64,000 nt of DNA, from assembly GCA_900155495.1 (NCBI GenBank), contig FTLJ01000358.1, positions 62,001-126,000 of the forward strand, read 5' to 3'. The notes under the pieces are model-generated. The model made no database searches. It was not told the origin of the DNA and saw only the letters and a program-made list of their open reading frames with translations. This document shows, one piece after another, positions 1 to 10,995 of this stretch. Numbering within the stretch: position 1 is the stretch's first letter; every line of letters starts with the position of its first letter. The translations under genes were made by a program, and so were the position numbers. Source of the DNA: Porogramme epimiltina (lineage: Eukaryota; Basidiomycota; Agaricomycetes; Polyporales; Polyporaceae).

Positions 1-1
1 T

Positions 2-64
2 GACATCGATGACCATGGCGGCCCCTACAACGGCATCAGCATGGGGGCCTCGACTTGCGCGTAG
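2..64 (+). CDS. Possible 3' end of a gene cut by the window edge
   Basis: One frame is open from base 2 to a TAG at 62-64 and would encode about 20 residues ending in GISMGASTCA. It is followed by an AT-richer, C/T-tract sequence that looks like a 3' untranslated region. The composition resembles the last exon of a basidiomycete gene, possibly another membrane protein with a short polar tail, but so little is visible that the family cannot be named. The frame could be open by chance. Confidence 0.3.
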   Translation, partial: DIDDHGGPYNGISMGASTCA

Positions 65-346
65 TGTGTCTACCCCCTCCGTCCCCTTTGAGAGAGAGCG
101 TGCAATGCTTGTATGTTATGAAAGTAAACTTATGATACGCATGTAACAGTACAGCGCTCTAATATCAAGAATATCATCATGTATGTTCAGCTTGTCCACG
201 ATTGTGACTACATCGATGCCGCGACCGTCCGAGCTAATCCGCAGCACCCAATCTTAGAGTTTTGCGGTGGAGAGTTGCCACTGAGCCGGGCCCTGCCATA
301 CACGCAGTCAAGTGTGTCAAAAGATCAGGCCGACCATCTATATTCA

Positions 347-2332
347 TTAAAGACGTACCCCTGTGCTTCCATGCACTTGACCAGGAAGGTGTGGAGTTGC
401 CTGAGGGACAATATCGATAACGGCATCTCCGGTGTTAGATGTCCTCGAGCCCTGTATCACTGCAAATACAAGCGACACTGGTTCCCTGCCACGAGGTCGT
501 TCGATGTCTAGATCAAGAGATCTGATTTCGATGCCGTACGACTCGCCGCCGTCAACCATAGAGTGGCGGGAGTTTAGTCTGTGGGAGAGGTAGCAGAAAA
601 GAGACGCGAGTAAGTGTATTGCGACTTACGCGATGAGGACTGCGACAGCGTTGACTAGCGTTATGAGAAGAAACTCGTGAGCTGTTGTGAAATGATAGTT
701 CTAAGCACGACGGACTCACATTGTGGGGCCACAAAGAGGATTGGAAAGTCTAGAAAGCCATATGATGTACGGAAAGCTGTCTGATTTGACATAATGGCTA
801 TGGCTTAGGATCATACAATATCTTTTGCCCTTTCGTATGAATCCTATGCTCACTATTACAAGGGCTATCATCCACAGAATGCTAAAAGGGGGCAAAATAT
901 AGTGAACCTGACGTAGCTTGAACAACTTTTGAGCTCACACATTGAATGCGCCTGAAATGTCAACACAGTCAGACATCAGGATGGAGCGCAGAGATTGTTT
1001 CGACAGACCTGTGTTGACCGCAAACATAATGACACGATTGATGATTGCGTTGGTACTTCGAAGTCTTCTATTAGCATAATCATTAGCAGAAGTGAAGAAA
1101 TGCCTAGTGACCTTTGAAACCCCGTTCGTGAGCTTAAGAGGTATCTTACGAGCTTGGAAGTTAGGTAAATATCCAACGAGATGATGACACATATTTGGCA
1201 GCCACCAAGTATCTGACCCACGTAATAAGTTTACATATTGTATCGCGATAGAGCCGTCGCAAACCTCCAATATTAGGTCAACCCTCGGTTGGTCTTCCTT
1301 GAAACTGGCAGGGACTTCAGCCCTTAGTCATCCGCCAGCAGATTGTTCGACTGGATACACACCTGAATATTGTGATAGCTACATGAATGCGTGGTTATCC
1401 CCGGTTACTTTGGGTCTTTGACAGGCATATACAGCGTTCGCACCAATTGTGATTCCTGTCAAGCGTCTGAGGATTGGAAGCATATGTAACAGCGTGAACC
1501 TAGCTCACCAATACCCAAAATCAAGGATGAACCCTAGCTGTTCTTCAATATAGACGTCGTCACGAGGACTAAAACACTGACCGCGAGAAACCTCCGAGTT
1601 GCAGAGGGGCCTTGAACTAAATCATGATTCGTGGTCAGAAAGGGGCACACTCTCACATTAATACACATACGCAATCGCAATCGCCTCACAAAAAAGCTAT
1701 GAACCTATCGTTAAGCTTGTGAATTCTGGGGACGTCGGATCAAGCTACACTCACTAATGAGAAACCGCGGCGAAGATAAACTGTTGACGTCCCGTCAGAA
1801 ACAATCCCTCGGGCAGAATGAGTTGTTAAAATGATCGAATTTACTCACTGAGAACAATGGGAGCAGCGCTTCCAGGGTAGTCAGCAAGTCTCCATCCTCG
1901 AATTTGAGGGTGGTGTAACTGCAACAACGAATACCAGTAAGCTTGCGGATCGACTACCTTATTGTTGGACCCCACCAGATGCAAGAAGTGCACCCAATGT
2001 GGAGCGTGCTTGTCAATCTAGACAGCTTTTTAGGACAACTACGACGTCTTGTGCCTGTTACATACAGAAGGGCATTTATCTGCAAGAAGGGGCGGTCAGT
2101 TTGTACCATGGTCATCACAGTGACTGTGAAGGGTGCTTACAGTCGTTTTCAGTTCCCTTGGGTCTCTGGGATAGCGACTAAAGTAGCGATACGAGTTATC
2201 AAGGACGAAGCCATAGAGTCTATGCCGATCATCGCCATTTGTATGCCATGTTTACCAAGGATAGGTGAGAACTCACGTCAATGCAATGAAGGCCCCTGCT
2301 GCTACTGCACCGGCTTGCCCTGAGGAAGACAT
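347..2332 (-). CDS. DUF6534-type seven-helix membrane protein (copy A), exon borders partly resolved
   Basis: Start at 2332 with MSSSGQAGAVAAGAF, followed by a GTGAGT donor. Later exons encode YFSRYPRDPRELKTT near 2140-2190, a YYWYSLLQLHHPQ segment near 1900-1950, TNAIINRVIMFAVNTG near 1010-1070, and a last exon with LNSRHSMVDGGESYGIEIRS that runs to a TAA at 347. The order matches the Agaricomycete family usually called DUF6534: an N-terminal helix, a Y..YP.D..LK loop, then the highly conserved (T/S)..(L/I)IN.(L/V)IM..VNTG helix. Function is unknown; it is expected to be an integral membrane protein. Several exon joins between 1100 and 1850 could not be made without forcing frames, so the gene may be decaying or use unusual splices. 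It shares its tail with copy B at 8981-10995. Confidence 0.6.
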
Positions 2333-3244
2333 GTCTGCAATGTTAGTACGAATGAAAGATAAGAGCGAAGTCTTGGTGGGATGGAAATGGTCCGCCAGTA
2401 TATATTGTATGAGTGAGTACATCTTCTCCGTCACCAGATGGGCATGGAAACCATTCGCGTGCGGTGCCACAAACAAGATCGCAGTCACCTAAAACAGTGC
2501 GTATGAGCTCACTCTGTCCAAGTAAATGATGAGCCAATCGGTATCTAAACGCAAACTTACTCCGAGTAAATGCGGAAACTGAAGTACCGAGTTCAGACAT
2601 TACGCTGCGCGGGGCTCGATAAGCCCGAAGACAGGCGCGCCGCGATCCAACCGGTGCACGCCACAAAAGCACTACAAGGAAGGCCTCTGGCTATCGATTC
2701 TGGTCATGATCATAACAGGTCGTGAGCGTGATGAGAGCAGTCGGTGGTAGATACACATAGATCGGAGAGCACCGTTCACGGTGGAGGTGAAGCAGGAAGT
2801 GTGGGGGGTATCGCAGGGTCGTGAACGCGTGTGGGGAGCATCGCAACGGAGGAGGGGAAGATGGAGCATAGTAGACACGGCAGGGGATGTCCCGCCCGCA
2901 GGAGGAAGGTGGCGCAGAATTCGGGTTGGAAGGAGGCGGGCGGGGCGGGGTAGGGACGGGGAGTGTGGATAGACGTGTGGACGGAGCAAAAAATAAAGCG
3001 GAATGGTTGAAATGAAGTGGATAATTTCACAGCGTAAGGGCGGTGTAAGGTAGACGGAGACCACGAGCCGGCACGCCGACCTTGCGTCGACGTTCTAACA
3101 GCACGAGCACGGGCACGGGAACGGAGGGGGAGCAGGGAACAGTTCGTAGCACAGAGCACAACAGGATAGCAGAGTCCGAAGGCGGCAGGAGATCAGCGTA
3201 CACTAACAGGGCGCGGCGCGGGGAAGCACGTAACACCATCTTCA
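2333..3244. other. Intergenic, 912 bp
   Basis: This is the upstream region of the DUF6534-type copy A and the downstream region of the SKG6-like gene. It contains a purine-rich, C-poor stretch on the + strand at about 2780-2960. Short open frames occur on both strands, but they have no recognisable domain and no supporting splice pattern. I see no gene here. Confidence 0.6.
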
Positions 3245-6200
3245 TTACCAGATGGTGTCTTCACGGAGGGGCCGCTCGCCCCACGGGCGCTCCATCCCGC
3301 TGCGCCACGGCACCCGCGGGAAGTGCACGACCGCGCCCGTGATCGGGTCCGTCTGCGACGTCGTCACGCTCAAGTCCGTGAGGCTCTCCTCGCCCGTCGC
3401 GCGCGTCCCCGTCGACGTCACCGTGCCCGCGACAGTCGCAGGCGACGGCCGCGCGGGCATCATCGCGTCCGGGGCGGGCGCGGGCGCGAGCGCGGGCACG
3501 AGCGTGTCGTCCCCGTGCCCGTGCGAGTGCGAGTGCCCGGTGGACGACGGCGGGGGCGACGCGGACGGGAAGCCCGAGCCGGGGAACACGGCCGAGAGCG
3601 GCGGGGAGCCGACCTCGCCGACGTCCCCGCCGTGGCGCCGCCCGGGGCGGTGGTCGTCGAAGGAGATCGAGTTGGAGTGCACGAGAGACCCGCCGCTGCT
3701 GCCCGTGTGTCCGCGCGAGTGGCTGCGGGCCGAGCGCGAGGACGCGCCCGCCGAGCCTGAGGGGCTGCGGGACGAGTACGGGCTCAGGTGCGAGCGCGTC
3801 GAGTGCAACGAGCCGATCTCCGAGCGAAGGACGTCGCGAGGCTGGACGACCGTGGGCTGTAAACGTTCCGTTAGATTGGCTTCTAGGTTGCGGCGTTAAG
3901 AGTTTGAACTTACCACTCCGAAAGTCAAGCGCCGCCCGTCCATAGGTCGCGTGCCGCCCGCTAATGTCCGCCATGTGCCGTCTGCGGCCGGGGGTGCGTC
4001 CTCCAGGATGTCGATGTTGACGACGGACGTGCCGTCAGTGGGGTTCGGGGAGCTGCTGCTCGCGTGCGAGTCGCGCCACACAGCCGGGTTGGGGATGCCA
4101 CTAAGGCCTGGCGGGGACATCCGCGACCCTGACGCGGCGCTGAACGGTGAAGCGGGCCGCGGGGCGGGCATGTCGAGGACATCGAGGTTGGAGTACGCGA
4201 CGCCTGTGCCGGGGTTCGCGGCATCGTACTTCGGGGGATGGTCGCCCGAGTTCTCGCTGTATGTGCTCTCTGGGGAGTAGTGCCGGTGGACCTCCTGGGA
4301 AAGCGGGGACGGCGTCGGAAGGTGCGCGGGCGGAACGGCGGGGACGGGAGGAACGGGTGAAGGTCCTGAACCTTGAGTTGAACGAGTTCCCATGGAGCTT
4401 CCCGGACGCGAGGTGGCGTCATAGAAGACCGTGTTGCCGCTCGCCGCGCTCTGCGCGCTGACCGAGGAGATGGGCCGCTCCCCTGCCAGGGCCTCCTGTC
4501 TAACCCTCCTTCCGAAGCTGTCCGTGGTCGGCTCATGCGCTGAGATGCGAGCGGCGAATGAACTAGGTCGCGATGGCGAGCTGGGCTGCGAGCGCGAGCC
4601 TGCACGGGAGTGGCGGGGGGGAGTGCGCGTGTAGGTGTCTGCGGGGTCCTCGGTGGTCGGGACCAGTTGTGCATCGGAGTGAGGGCCGAGGAACGACATG
4701 CGCTTGAACCAGCTCATCCGCCCGAGGCTAGCGAGACGATCGAGGCCGGATACGGTGGGCGGGGGCGGAGTGCTGGTGCTGGTGCTCGCGCCGACATTCG
4801 CGAAGGGCTGAACTTGGCCTACACGCACTCGTCGAGCGGTGAGCAGCTCCGCGCCCTCGGGTTCTTGGACGTCCGTAGCGTTGCTGCCTGCCGACCTCTC
4901 CGAGGTAATCGACCGTGCAGCCTTCGACTTCTGGGAAGTGAGCGAAGGATGCGAAGACGGGCGTGCGCCGGCGACGTTGAAAGGCGGGGGAGGCAGCAAG
5001 GGAGACTCGTGATCGTCCGGCGACCTTCGCTCGACCATCCGTACGCTTGCATACGGGGGGATGTCGGTGCCCTCTTCGTCAAGACGCATTTGGACTTCGC
5101 GCGGGATGATGTGCTCCGCCGGCTTAGCCGCGGAGCGCACAGAGCCCGTCCGCGCGATCGCAGGGAGACTGACCAATGTGTCCGTATCTGTCCGGGTCTG
5201 TGCCATCTCGGTACCGCTCCGCACGCTATGCCTTGTGAGGAACGGATCCGCCTCGTCGCCACTGCCGCGAGGGGAGCCTTCTCCTGGGGAATGCGGGTGG
5301 CGGAGATCCTCTGGGTCGACCATTTCCCATCCAGTCCAGATGGGAAGAGTGCTCTTGTTGTTCCTGCGAAGCGACATGAGGGTTGTAGAGCGGTTCCAGA
5401 AGCTGGACGACGGCTGGTCGCTGTTATCAACCCGCCGGCGGGCTCTGCGCAGGATAAGAATGATCACGAGGAGAATCAGGAGGAGTAGGGCCCCAAGAAT
5501 GCTTCCCAGGATGGCGCCGAGCGTGGAGGGCGAGATGCCATGGGAAGAGCCGGCTGCGACGCTGGGAACCGCGGACGAAGACGTGGACGAAGATGAGGTG
5601 GGCGTGGTCGATGCTGTCAGAGACGTGGATTGAGACGTCGATGACACCGTAGACGATGTAGTAGGAGGTGGTGTTATGGGGGAAGAGGTGCTTGAGGAAG
5701 GTGTCGCAGATGTAAGGCTAGTCGAGGTGGTGGGTGGAGGTGTGAGACCTCCCCAAACCCATACTCCATCGGTACCCAAAGGAATCTGAAAAAGTGGGTC
5801 AGCGAAACTGCTGCTAACACTGGCACGCGCTCGCACAACGTGCGAGTAAATAGACTGAAAGCGTGTCAGAGGAATGTAACTCGCGGGTTACAGTTCGCCG
5901 CAGGGGAAAGGCCCACAGCGCGGGATCAACGCTCGGATGATAGTAGAGCTGTCCGCTCTATCTAGGATAAGCTCACGGCCCAGTCTACGCTTGAGAAGAG
6001 TTTGCTGAAGATCAAGCACGCGAGAAACGCGTAGCACGCACTACCTTCACCGCATACGCCCTCTCCGCTCCTTTGGCGCGGCACAATCGAGGGGAATGAG
6101 GCAGGGTCGGCGATGAAGTACTCGTACCTGTGAGACACCCGAACCGCGAGGACCTAGAACATCGCTCGGCGGATCGGGTGCACACGAGGCCCTGGTGACG

Positions 6201-6365
6201 TGGACGTTGAGTGTAGAGGAAGAGGGTGTGACTCACGCTTGGACCGAAGTATGTGAGGGGGAGTTGGAGGGTTGTGGAAGCAGTGGTAAGGCTGCCATCG
6301 GGAAGGGTGATGACGGTAGTGGAGAGGGTAAGCCACGAGGGCAGGACCTGGGTCGGCGCGCTCAT
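3245..6365 (-). CDS. SKG6/Axl2-like single-pass membrane protein with Ser/Thr-rich ectodomain
   Basis: Three exons join in phase: 6365-6237, 5785-3914 and 3841-3245, giving 865 residues. The first 43 residues (MSAPTQVLPSWLTLSTTVIT...) splice to IPLGTDGVWVWGG, then a Ser/Thr/Pro-rich stretch of about 70 residues that is probably O-glycosylated. One hydrophobic helix lies at about 132-157 (LGAILGSILGALLLLILL...), followed by an RRARRR stop-transfer signal. The remaining 700 residues are a low-complexity cytoplasmic tail rich in Ser, Pro and Arg that ends in WRSGMERPWGERP. This layout matches the fungal SKG6/AXL2-like transmembrane proteins, linked in yeasts to polarity and wall sensing; enzymatic function is not expected. 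No classical N-terminal signal peptide is visible. The 451-bp first intron is unusually long for this window. The family call is by architecture only. Confidence 0.85.
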
Positions 6366-7124
6366 TGACTTTGGGAGAGAGGGGCGATAGTCGTTAAGAG
6401 GCGAGGCGAGGATAGGGCGAGTAGAGAGCGTGGGGTGGGCGTGGGTGTGCTGTCGAAGACGAGTTAGCTTCCAGGACTGTGGGTTGGCGGAGATTAAGGG
6501 GAGGATAGCAACGCACATTTTTCGTTAATGAGGGGTCTGTACAGCGTACGGGCCTGTGCCCGAGGCGGGTAGTATGGAGGGGGGATAGGGCGGAAAGAAG
6601 GAGGAGGGGGTTGAGGAGGAGGAGGAGCGGGAACGCGACGATCCGCTCGGACGCAGCACAATCCGTCTTTCCCAGTTCGTTTCTTCCACGTGCCTGTCAG
6701 ACGCCCGACAGACGCCTCTATGACGCCCGCTGGGCGCGCGAACGCGGGCGTGTCAGCGGCGTGACACAGCGCCCATGTCCCAAACGCCCCGCCGGGGGGC
6801 GTTGCCGGACTGTCCGACGACGTCTGCTCTGCGGCCAACGGGCGGTGCTCCCCGGACGCAGACAAGAGAGCGACGTCGACATTGTCTCTGCTGCCTTGTG
6901 CACTTCCTGCGCTCTGCTGCCCCCCGCACTCGCCACTCGACACGCCGTCGTCGTCATCATGATCTTGTCAATGTCGTGTGCCAATCCCTACTGGCGCCGA
7001 GCTTCCCGCCCCCACGCCCTGTGCCCGGTGACCCCGACCGTACTTAGCCTCCGCCCTCCAAGTCTCGTCGACATCGTCCTCCCGCCCTATCTCAGCACCC
7101 AGCTTCTGCAACGCGAGAACTCTG
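6366..7124. promoter_or_regulatory. Shared divergent promoter region, SKG6-like gene and SDR gene
   Basis: This 759-bp spacer separates two divergently transcribed start codons. It contains C/T-rich tracts on the strand of the SDR gene close to its ATG (about 7030-7120), typical of basidiomycete core promoters without a TATA box. Open frames on both strands have no recognisable similarity. No specific operator can be named. Confidence 0.4.
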
Positions 7125-8267
7125 ATGGCTAACTTTGTCGCCCTCGACGTCTTCGCCGGCATAGGCGTCGTCCTCCTCATCCCCAAACTCTACAGCCTCG
7201 CCTCCTTCACCTGGCTCTACTTCCTCCGTCCCTCTTCTATCAAGAAGTACATCCACGGCGCCCCCTCATACGCAATCGTCACAGGCGCGACAGACGGCAT
7301 AGGCAAGTCCACCGCCGCCGAGCTCCTCAGGAACGGCTTCAACCTCATCATCCATGGCCGCAACGAAACCAAGATGCAAAAGGTCGTCGAGGAGCTCCGC
7401 GCGCGCGTCCCAGAGCGCCCCGATGCCGACATCCGCTACTTCCTCGCCGACGCTTCCGATATAGGCCATGACTTCGCAGCCCTGATCGAGCCGTTCAAGG
7501 ACCTCCACATCACCTACGTCCTCCACAATGTTGGCGGCTCCGACGTGTTTCCCCAGAGGTGAGCTTTCTCTTTGGCGTCCCGAATCTGAAGTTTGTCCCC
7601 TGTGCCCATCTCCCGCATACATTTTCGCTTCTGCCGCGTCCCCCTTGTTCCCCCTACGCATGCTCCCAGGCTAGATTGCTCGGGTATTCTCAGTTGGACC
7701 GACGCCTTCTGACTTTCCCTTCCCAGGCTTGACGAACACTCCGAGGATTACATCCTCGGCATATTCAACAAGAACGCGATGTTCTCCACCCTCCTCACGC
7801 GCGTCCTCCTCCCCCACCTCCGGCGCGCCGCCGCGTCCGGGCCCGTGCTCGTGCAGTTCACGGGCTCGATCGCGGCGGACATCGCGCCCCCGCGCCTGCC
7901 GATCTACGCCGCGTCCAAGGGCTTCCTCCGCTCGCTCGTGCGCGGGCTCGACAACGACGAGCTCTACTTTGGCGCGCCGTCCGGCGTGCGCTTCTCGTAC
8001 CTCGCCGTCGGCTCCGTGCACTCGGACAACCACGTCACGCCGATGAAGCCCAGCCTGCGCACGCCCACGAGCGACGCGTTCGCGCGCGAGCTCGTCGCGC
8101 GCTCCGGCGCCGCGCGCTTGGTCACGCCGTACACGATGCACCGCATCATCCTCTGGTTCACGCAGAACTTGATGCCGGACCGGAAGCTGGACGACTTCAG
8201 TGCGCAAGAAATGAAAGCCCTTCTCGTCGAGGCGGGGGAGGCGGGGAAGGCGGGAGCTGCGTCGTGA
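7125..8267 (+). CDS. SDR oxidoreductase, very-long-chain 3-oxoacyl-CoA reductase-like
   Basis: Two exons, 7125-7558 and 7727-8267, encode 324 residues. Residues about 8-35 form a hydrophobic N-terminal anchor. The cofactor loop TGATDGIG lies at 53-60 and NVGG marks the fourth strand. The catalytic Ser is S192 in FTGSIAAD, and the YAASK motif lies at 205-209 (Y205, K209). An N-terminal anchor plus this SDR core is the arrangement of IFA38/HSD17B12-type reductases that reduce 3-oxoacyl-CoA in endoplasmic-reticulum fatty acid elongation. No dilysine retention tail is present (end KAGAAS), so a related hydroxysteroid or short-chain dehydrogenase is possible. All catalytic residues are intact. The intron (168 bp) is longer than most here, but the join is in phase and restores VFPQ-RLDEHSEDY. 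Confidence 0.92.
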
Positions 8268-8980
8268 GCGGTCCATCATGGTGCGGGCAGCGCGTGGAGG
8301 CGTCTCTTAAGTTATTTTCTCTGTTGTCTTCTCTTGGTGTTTGCATTTTCTATGCTAATAGCACAAAAATGGAATGGGGCAACTCGCCGTCTCCCCTCTA
8401 TCGCGCGTCAGGGTCGTTGGAGTTGTGTGGTCTGGAGTAGCGCGGTCTGGATTCCTCGACAGGTACAGGTCGCGTCCCAACGCGTTCATCACGTGTTGTG
8501 AATTGGTAAGGTTTGATGGTATGTTGGCCGCAATCGTAGGTCTCAACTCCACTTGCAGGTGTTGGAAACGCCCGTCGGCGTTGTCGCCGCTATGCCGCAG
8601 CAACATTAATGGCCTTCCAGGCCTCATCCCGAAATACGGCAGGTATAATATCCGCAGCTGCTGAGGGGATAAGCTCCCGCAGGAGGTCGGAGCGCTCTTC
8701 CCACGGCAGTGCCTCTTCGTCCAATGCGCAGCGGCCGACGTTCGAAAGACGGCCTTGGCCTGTACCCGATTATGAACATACCCTCATTGATGTATAAGCT
8801 TCTGCCGCCAGAGCCTCAGCACTCGGGGAGAAGGTTTATCCTTTAAGATAGAAGAAGGCTCACAGGCTGTCCTACGCATGTCACCCTCGCCGTGATGTCA
8901 GATGCACAGCGCTGACGGTCATATAAGTCCTTCTCGGCCTCCTGATCTCCAGCAGGTAGCCCCCTCCTCCCCTTGTCACC
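8268..8980. other. Intergenic, 713 bp
   Basis: This region holds the 3' flank of the SDR gene and the upstream flank of the DUF6534-type copy B. Short frames are open on both strands around 8355-8800 but lack family resemblance and splice support. No gene is called. Confidence 0.6.
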
Positions 8981-10995
8981 ATGTCTGAGCCCGCTCCCTC
9001 GGCTTTTGAGGGGCCCATTGTGATTGGGACGTTCCTTGCACTCATGTTTGTCCAACGTCGAAGTAAACGAGCGGGCCGCCTCTTTCTAATAGTCGATGTG
9101 TTTCTTATAGCATGTATGGGCTCACCTTGGACCAAACGTACCGGTACTTTTCACGTTACCCCAAGGACAGAGTCAGCTTGAAATTTACCGTGAGGCATAT
9201 TATTCTGTCTTTCAACATCTTGCTGATGGCTCCTTCGTCTATAGATCGCCGCTCTCTTGTATGTGAGCCCCTCGTAACGTGGAATCAACAGTCCTTAAAC
9301 TATTGATATATCTGTGTGCCAGGATATTAAGCACCGTCCACATCGTTCTCACTGCGGACATCGCGTACGTTTCTCTCAAGGCGGTAATAGAAGATGCTGA
9401 CCCCTTGAGTGATTTAGCTATCGTTGTAGTGTTGGCGACAACATCAACACCGTTTTTCATCTCAAGTCAACGCTGGCAAGTCTTATGTGTTCATTTTGAC
9501 ACCTCGGCTCCTGCTGACTAGCAGATCGACGATGATGTAGTTGCTACCACTCTCTTCGGTAGTTTCTTCCTTTTCTTTGATACTTGCTTTCGGCTCACAC
9601 ATATCTCACAGCTTTCGGTAGTCTTCACGTCCCATTTGTAAGTGACGTCCACCCCTCTGGCACATTTGCGAAAGTTAAGGGCTGTCCTCCCTCTTAGCTT
9701 CTTCGCGCGCAGGATATATATACGTAAGCGCTCAGATATTCCTCTTGCCCATATCACGCCGTTGACCACTTTCCGCAGTTGAGGGTCGCTCACTTGCTAC
9801 CTTTGCCATCACGGTATGCACGTTAAGTATGGCACCATGAGGCATTGTTGACTTGAGGTGACAGTGTGTAGCAATGGTTGCGATGTTGGGTGAGTGGTAT
9901 GCGCGACAGGTTCAATGAAGACGCAATTGACGAGCCTCTTTTACCAGCACTCACGATAAGTATGCCTCTTGAACAATCATCTCTTTGTTCTCTTGCTGAT
10001 AGTCCACAATAGCAAGCACCGTCTACTCGTGAATGAACTTTGAATCTTCCCGCATTGAGGTAGCTTATCGTTTCTATCTAGCTTCAAAGAGGGCGAAGCC
10101 TTGTTCTCCCCGAGTATAGTACGTGAATTTCCTTCCGAACGTGTAGTATATCAACATGCATCCTATCCTAACAACCACAATCCACAGATGCTCCTCCTAT
10201 CCCAGCTCGGAGTCATGGTTCTTTTGGATTTCTTCCTCATGACCAAGCTAGTCCTGTACATGCATAAGGCGCGCACTGGCATTAAGAGGCAAGTGGGGGT
10301 AGCATCCGGCGGTGTCTCTTTTTACATCTCTTACCTACTCTTACCTAATCATGACAAACTCAGCACGGACACGATGATTAACAAAATGATCAAATTTGCG
10401 GTTAACACAGGTGAGAGTGAATGCAACTCGACTCAACCATTATATTCACTTAGGTCTTCCTGTCATAGGACTCCTTAATGCGTGAGCCCCATAGAGAATT
10501 CAAGATCGCACAGGGCTAATCATCTTACATAGTATCATGGGCATAACGACATTCACTCTCGTGAGCATAATGCACACCGAGCTTAGTTCTGCCCTAGAGA
10601 TGCTGACTGCCGACCGAGCGCACGTAGCTTATGATCTCAAGGGAGCTTCTTTTCATGCCCGCGTTCCTCATGACAGCCCACTGTGAATACCGCGATGTGC
10701 TCTATTTGTAATCGTTGTTCATGCTGACATGTCTCCTCTCCCAGTCGATGCCAACGCCGTTCTTGCAGCGTGAGGATTTCCCGACATTCACGTGACACCG
10801 CGCTCCTGACTTTCTGGACTTGACAGCGTGAACTCGCGGCATTCGATGGTCGACCGGGGCTCACACGGCATAGAGATCAGGTCCTTCGTCCTTGATGTTG
10901 CTAGAGAGGAGCAGTCACATACATCCACGTCGATGATGTTTGCGAAGCCGCATGTACGTGCAACCTGCAGGCAGGCATTATGCGATATGTGTTGA
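8981..10995 (+). CDS. DUF6534-type seven-helix membrane protein (copy B)
   Basis: Exon 1 (8981-9045) encodes MSEPAPSAFEGPIVIGTFLAL and joins 9111 in phase to give LIMYGLTLDQTYRYFSRY, then PKDRVSLKFT. A helix around STVHIVLTADIA follows, then TTLFGSFFLFFDTCFRL near 9555-9600. Near 10190-10400 lie LLDFFLMTKLVLYMHKAR and STDTMINKMIKFAVNTG, the family signature. The tail VNSRHSMVDRGSHGIEIRS runs to a TGA at 10993-10995. This is the DUF6534-type architecture, function unknown, expected in a membrane. Joins near 9290-9540 and 10400-10560 are uncertain, and I could not find a single fully consistent model, so the 3' half may be damaged. The tail is strikingly close to that of copy A. Confidence 0.65.

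Noticed and set aside
3252..3899. 215-codon open frame on + inside the SKG6-like gene
   Set aside because: It is antisense to the well-supported last exon of the - strand gene. The frame is open because of GC-rich codon bias and its Arg/Ala-rich product has no domain.
4610..5488. 292-codon open frame on +
   Set aside because: Shadow of the SKG6-like gene on the opposite strand; no motif and no splice logic.
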